DNA from: Cyanobium sp. NIES-981
GTDB taxonomy: Bacteria; Cyanobacteriota; Cyanobacteriia; PCC-6307; Cyanobiaceae
Direction of reading: 5' to 3'
NCBI GenBank assembly: GCA_945907085.1
Contig: CAMDSS010000068.1
Coordinates: 1-8,722 of the forward strand
Length of the DNA stretch: 8,722 nt
A program made the translations under genes and the position numbers. Shown here one piece after another: positions 6,356 to 8,722 of this stretch. How positions within the stretch are numbered: the stretch's first letter is position 1; every line of letters begins with the position of its first letter. Below the pieces are notes generated by a model. That model worked only from the letters and a program-made list of their open reading frames with translations, was not told the DNA's origin and made no database searches.

Positions 6356-6535
6356 GTGACTCCAAGCCCCGCCCCCCGTTCCCGCCAAGAGCTGGTAACC
6401 CAACTGGCCGTGGCCTGCCTTGGGGCTGGCGTCGTGACCACCGTGGCGGTGGCCCAAGGCCAAAACCCCCTCACGGCCCTGGGGATCACCCTGTTTTCAG
6501 CCGTGGCTGCGGTAGTGGTCGGCCAAGTGCTCTAG
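6356..6535 (+). CDS. Small hydrophobic protein, two predicted membrane segments
   Basis: A 59-residue protein of unknown function. A short Pro/Ser/Arg N-terminus (TPSPAPRSRQELVTQ) is followed by LAVACLGAGVVTTVAVAQG and then NPLTALGITLFSAVAAVVVG, which look like two short membrane helices joined by a polar QGQNP turn. The GTG start at 6356 is an inference: the same frame stays open upstream to 6215, but that part crosses the terminator and the end of the AAA gene and has the look of random coding. No strong ribosome-binding site is seen. Its last 39 bases overlap the 3' end of the convergent MscS gene. The even hydrophobic patterning favours a real gene, but without a search this is moderate at best. 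Confidence 0.6.
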   Translation: MTPSPAPRSRQELVTQLAVACLGAGVVTTVAVAQGQNPLTALGITLFSAVAAVVVGQVL

Positions 6536-7330
6536 GGGGCCTCGGGCCACAGGCAAGTCACCACCCCGAATGAGTTCAGCAAGGATCCGGTTGCACTCAG
6601 CTCGCACTTGGACAAAGTGGCTGCTGAGGGCGTAGGGCCTCACCGCCAGTTTAGGGCCCCATGCATTGATCTCGAGCACCACCAGTTCGGGGGCTAGGCC
6701 AGCAACTTGATGCTCGATTCCCCGCAGCGCAACGCGAATCACGTCCATCGCCCGATCCACATCGGCACCCTGGTCAAGTTGCAGGGTTAAATCCACCCGG
6801 CGATAGACATGGGAGGAGAAATTCTGGATCGTGTCGCCAAACAACTTGGAATTGGGAACGATGTTGCGCACGTGATCGACGGCCAGGATCGAACTCATGA
6901 ACATGCCGATCTCCTCCACCGTGCCGGTAACACCAGCCGCACAGATCACATCACCCACGCTGAAGGGCCGGAACATCTGTAGAAACACCCCGGCGGCAAA
7001 GTTGCCGAGCATGCCGCTCCAGGCAGCACCAATGGCCACACCAGCACCGGCCAGCAGGGCCGCAAAGCTGGCGGTGGGAATCCCGAAGAACCCCAGAATT
7101 GCCACCGCCAGGATCACCCTGAGGAACACGGCGATGAAGTTGACCAGGTAGCCAGCCATGGTGGGATCGAGGCTGCTGTGGCGCATGGCCTGGCGCAGAA
7201 GCCGAACCCCGAGCCGAATCAACCATCCACCCCCAACCCAGAGGCCTAGGGCACCCAGCAGCTTGAACAGGAAGGGCAGCACCGTAGTGGCAACAAGCGT
7301 GGGGAGAAATGACACAAACCGCAGAGCCAA
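6497..7330 (-). CDS. MscS-family mechanosensitive channel
   Basis: A 277-residue small-conductance mechanosensitive channel, about the length of E. coli MscS, which opens under membrane tension to release ions and solutes during osmotic downshock. Hydrophobic helices lie at about 11-42, 59-83 and 88-122. The last is the Gly/Ala-rich pore helix, AALLAGAGVAIGAAWSGMLGNFAAG, followed by the family's FRPFSVGDVI. The beta domain follows: GVTGTVEEIGMFMSSI, then RNIVPNSKLFGDTIQNFS (155-172), matching the V-P-N-x-x-(L/I) motif. The C-terminal alpha/beta part runs to 277. The start is TTG, supported by a well-placed AGAAGG five bases before it. It lies downstream of the charge-rich hypothetical gene on the same strand and may be its operon partner. 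The gene is not an obvious member of the neighbouring housekeeping block. Confidence 0.93.
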   Translation of the reverse strand: MALRFVSFLPTLVATTVLPFLFKLLGALGLWVGGGWLIRLGVRLLRQAMRHSSLDPTMAGYLVNFIAVFLRVILAVAILGFFGIPTASFAALLAGAGVAIGAAWSGMLGNFAAGVFLQMFRPFSVGDVICAAGVTGTVEEIGMFMSSILAVDHVRNIVPNSKLFGDTIQNFSSHVYRRVDLTLQLDQGADVDRAMDVIRVALRGIEHQVAGLAPELVVLEINAWGPKLAVRPYALSSHFVQVRAECNRILAELIRGGDLPVARGPLEHLADHYRSHG

Positions 7331-7335
7331 CAGGA

Positions 7336-7341
7336 CCTTCT
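7336..7341 (-). promoter_or_regulatory. Shine-Dalgarno sequence that supports the TTG start of the MscS gene
   Basis: Read on the minus strand, AGAAGG stands five bases before TTG at 7330-7328. This is one of the clearest ribosome-binding sites in the window and argues for the TTG over later GTG codons in the same frame. Confidence 0.6.
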
Positions 7342-7376
7342 AGGCGTGCCATTGGCGTGGCCGCGGGAGGTGTCGA

Positions 7377-7420
7377 TTAGCAGATATCTGGTCCACTCCA
7401 AACAAGTTGGAAGATGCTAA
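7377..7420. repeat. Nested inverted repeats between the MscS gene and the upstream hypothetical gene
   Basis: TTAGCA (7377-7382) pairs with TGCTAA (7415-7420). Within lie the perfect 10-base palindrome CAGATATCTG (7381-7390) and the pair TCCAA (7397-7401) / TTGGA (7407-7411). The segment is the 95-base gap between two minus-strand genes and could fold as an RNA structure; no T run follows on either strand. Confidence 0.35.
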
Positions 7421-7425
7421 GCAGA

Positions 7426-7695
7426 CTAAAATTCGTATTCGGAATTAAATTTCTCAAGCTCCTGATCATAGCGCTCGAAACCCCTCAAAAGATCCTCCGT
7501 ATAGCCATTCGTATCGTATTCGCCGCGCAAGAATGCCCAGACATTCACAACAGGTCTGTAACCGGACTTGAACTCCTCCCGGAGCTCGTCGTCACGAATG
7601 TCACCAATTTTAGCGATGAAGAGCTCAACATCCCTCTTGAGCAGGACAATCTTTTTATCGTGCTCAGGACTGAGTTTTCTTCGCTTCTTTGGCAC
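7426..7695 (-). CDS. Charge-rich small hypothetical protein
   Basis: An 89-residue protein I do not recognise. It begins with a basic stretch (PKKRRKLSPEHDKK), then an amphipathic, highly charged helix-like region (VLLKRDVELFIAKIGDIRDDELREEF), a central aromatic part (SGYRPVVNVWAFLRGEY at about 44-60) and an acidic end (DLLRGFERYDQELEKFNSEYEF). The residue make-up is that of a genuine soluble protein, unlike the Pro/Ala/Arg-rich shadow frames elsewhere. It uses a GTG start, with an in-frame stop only a few codons upstream. The DNA here is visibly more AT-rich than the flanks, with A- or T-ending codons such as GAT, AAA and GAA frequent, so recent acquisition or weak codon adaptation is possible. 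It is upstream of and co-oriented with the MscS gene. No membrane segment, signal peptide or Cys motif is seen. Confidence 0.6.
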   Translation of the reverse strand: MPKKRRKLSPEHDKKIVLLKRDVELFIAKIGDIRDDELREEFKSGYRPVVNVWAFLRGEYDTNGYTEDLLRGFERYDQELEKFNSEYEF

Positions 7696-7854
7696 AGCCC
7701 ATCGACATCAAAACCCACCATAGCAACATGCCACCACGGGGCGCATAGCCTGCCTGCCAACTATCCAGCTCATCACTCAAAAACAAGTCTGCACTTTGAT
7801 GAGCGTCTAATCAATACCGCGCTAACATTGCTCAATCATTCCAAACGGGGTCCC
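7696..7854. promoter_or_regulatory. Divergent intergenic region, probable promoters
   Basis: These 159 bases separate the starts of the minus-strand hypothetical gene and the plus-strand pilin-like gene, so promoters for both are expected here. It is more AT-rich than the flanking housekeeping DNA. Possible sigma-70-like pieces occur (TTGATG near 7797, TCTAAT near 7806), but the spacing is wrong for a confident call. No strong palindrome was seen. Confidence 0.35.
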
Positions 7855-8400
7855 TTGGCAACGCGTACTCGCCTGGCATTTGCTGCAGCCTGCCTCGCCC
7901 TTAGCCTCCAGCCCCTTGGTGCCAGTGCCCAGTCCAATGCCGGCCAGCCCAATACAGGGCAGCCCACAACAGGCCAATCTGCTGACCAAAACCAAGCCCT
8001 GACGGCTGTTTCGAAAATGATGGAAGGCCAGCGAACCTACTACCAAAAAAATGGCAGGTTCCAGGCCACCGTATCAACCGTGCAGAGAGATTTCGGATTT
8101 ACGTTGCCTACCAGCTTCAGCTTCGCCATCCGAACAACCACCTATTCGGCCTATAGCTATGTGATCCCCAATCAGCCGGCCTATACGGGTCAACTCAAAG
8201 CCTATGTAGGGGCCACATTTATGACTCCTGGCCAAAATCCCAAGATGATTACGATCATCTGCCAGAACACCCAACCCGGTCAAATCAGGCCCGCCGATCC
8301 CAGCCTTGTGCTTGGCAGCTTTACGCTGAATCCAACGGGCAGCATCGTTCAATGCGGTAATTTCTCGACCCAGATCAGCGCATCAGTCGTCAACGAATAG
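7855..8400 (+). CDS. Secreted protein with type IV pilin-like (G/H-type) head domain
   Basis: A 181-residue exported protein. A Sec-type signal peptide (basic TRTR, then LAFAAACLALSLQPLG, cleavage near Ala-Ser-Ala at 23-25) is followed by a low-complexity linker with GQPNT/GQPTT/GQS repeats (30-42). The main domain (about 45-170) resembles cyanobacterial type IV pilin-like G/H head domains: AVSKMMEGQRTYYQKNGRF (51-69), DFGFTLPTSFSFAIRT (79-94), YSYVIPN, then KMITIICQ, and a C-terminal IVQCGNF. Cys136 and Cys167 could form the pilin-type disulfide. The usual GFTLIE prepilin cleavage site and long N-terminal helix are absent, so it should not polymerise as a classical pilin. The start is uncertain: TTG at 7855 gives a good signal peptide, and TTG at 7828 would add nine residues. 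The frame remains open back to 7414, but that part lies opposite the hypothetical gene and is not protein-like. Confidence 0.72.
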   Translation: MATRTRLAFAAACLALSLQPLGASAQSNAGQPNTGQPTTGQSADQNQALTAVSKMMEGQRTYYQKNGRFQATVSTVQRDFGFTLPTSFSFAIRTTTYSAYSYVIPNQPAYTGQLKAYVGATFMTPGQNPKMITIICQNTQPGQIRPADPSLVLGSFTLNPTGSIVQCGNFSTQISASVVNE

Positions 8401-8443
8401 CAGGCCTCTGGATCGGGGAAAAATCAGATAGAGCAGGGAACCC

Positions 8444-8722
8444 ATGACCCCAGGATCATTAAGGGCCCTGATGCCCGCCCTGGCCAACAAGACCTACTTC
8501 AACTACGGCGGCCAGGGCCCGCTGCCCACCCCTTCTCTCGAGGCCATCACCACCACCTGGGGCCAGATCCAGGAGCTCGGCCCCTTCACCGGTGCAGTGT
8601 GGCCCCTAATCGAAGGCACCACGAGCCGGTTGCGTCAGCACCTGGGCCAATGGTTTGGCGTGGGAACCCATCGGGTGGCCTTTAGCGAAAACGTGACCAG
8701 GCCTGCGTGCTGCCCCTCTGGG
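8444..8722 (+). CDS. Class V aminotransferase-fold protein, C-DES/cysteine desulfurase-like (5' part)
   Basis: The first about 93 codons of a PLP-dependent class V aminotransferase-family enzyme; the rest lies beyond the window. The beginning, PALANKTYFNYGGQGPLP (residues 11-28), with QELGPFTG (44-51) and AFSENVT (79-85), matches what I recall of cyanobacterial cysteine/cystine C-S lyases (C-DES), which release sulfide or persulfide from cyst(e)ine and may serve Fe-S cluster assembly. The PLP-binding lysine is not in the window, so desulfurase versus lyase cannot be told. AGGGA at 8435-8439 is a good Shine-Dalgarno for ATG 8444. After AENVT-type residues the reading frame seems to slip: from 8701 a shifted frame gives ACVLPLW, the expected continuation, implying one missing base near 8699-8701. 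The gene may be intact with a sequencing error at the contig edge, or truly broken. Confidence 0.85.
   Translation, partial: MTPGSLRALMPALANKTYFNYGGQGPLPTPSLEAITTTWGQIQELGPFTGAVWPLIEGTTSRLRQHLGQWFGVGTHRVAFSENVTRPACCPSG

Noticed and set aside
6448..6460. TGGCC-CAA-GGCCA hairpin as a terminator for mscS
   Set aside because: No T run follows on either strand and it lies inside the small gene's coding sequence.
5546..6463. Second minus-strand open frame (305 codons) opposite the AAA gene and its terminator
   Set aside because: Ser/Arg/Pro-rich shadow with no family pattern.
7414..7854. N-terminal extension of the pilin-like gene, open from an ATG at 7414
   Set aside because: It lies opposite the charge-rich minus-strand gene, has no domain-like pattern, and would bury a good signal peptide 147 residues inside the protein.
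1..8722. CRISPR array, tRNA or rRNA gene, insertion sequence, or toxin-antitoxin pair
   Set aside because: No regularly spaced repeats, cloverleaf, transposase motif or recognisable toxin fold was seen on either strand.

Overview
The window reads as chromosomal DNA from a GC-rich unicellular picocyanobacterium of the Synechococcus/Cyanobium type. The evidence is a short SppA-type protease, a DUF2808 exported protein (a largely cyanobacterial family), a cyanobacterial-style YidC/Alb3 insertase, a Ycf46-like AAA ATPase (a family known from cyanobacteria and algal plastids), and the start of a C-DES-type class V aminotransferase. Several starts are TTG or GTG and recognisable Shine-Dalgarno sequences are few. 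The organism call is inference from gene content and protein style; no search was run.

Positions 82-6284 form a compact plus-strand block: sppA, aroH, a DUF2808 protein, rpmH, rnpA, a bacterial PH-domain membrane protein, yidC, a YceD/DUF177 protein and a ycf46-like ATPase. sppA/aroH and rnpA/PH each overlap by four bases (ATGA), and most other gaps are short. The rpmH-rnpA-(PH)-yidC core is the classic group of ribosomal protein L34, the RNase P protein and the membrane insertase, so the block links RNA processing and ribosome biogenesis to membrane-protein biogenesis. A hairpin followed by six Ts at 6301-6319 marks its probable end. Two 15-bp inverted repeats with the same 7-1-7 layout lie in the gaps before rpmH and before yidC.

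Positions 6356-8400 look more accessory. A small two-helix membrane protein (plus strand) converges on an MscS-type mechanosensitive channel (minus strand), and their 3' ends overlap by 39 bases. Upstream of the channel gene, on the same strand, is a charge-rich 89-residue hypothetical gene in visibly more AT-rich DNA. Divergent from it is a secreted protein carrying a type IV pilin-like globular domain but no pilin N-terminal helix.

From 8444 to the window end is the 5' part of a class V aminotransferase-fold gene, probably a cysteine/cystine C-S lyase or cysteine desulfurase relative. It shows an apparent one-base deletion about 20 bases before the edge.

The points most worth a second look are the pilin head domain lacking its filament helix, the BIG2-like domain in the extracytoplasmic loop of YidC, the Gln replacing the catalytic Glu in AroH, the paired palindromes, and the terminal frameshift. 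No complete new multi-gene defence or mobile system, CRISPR array, tRNA or insertion sequence was seen.
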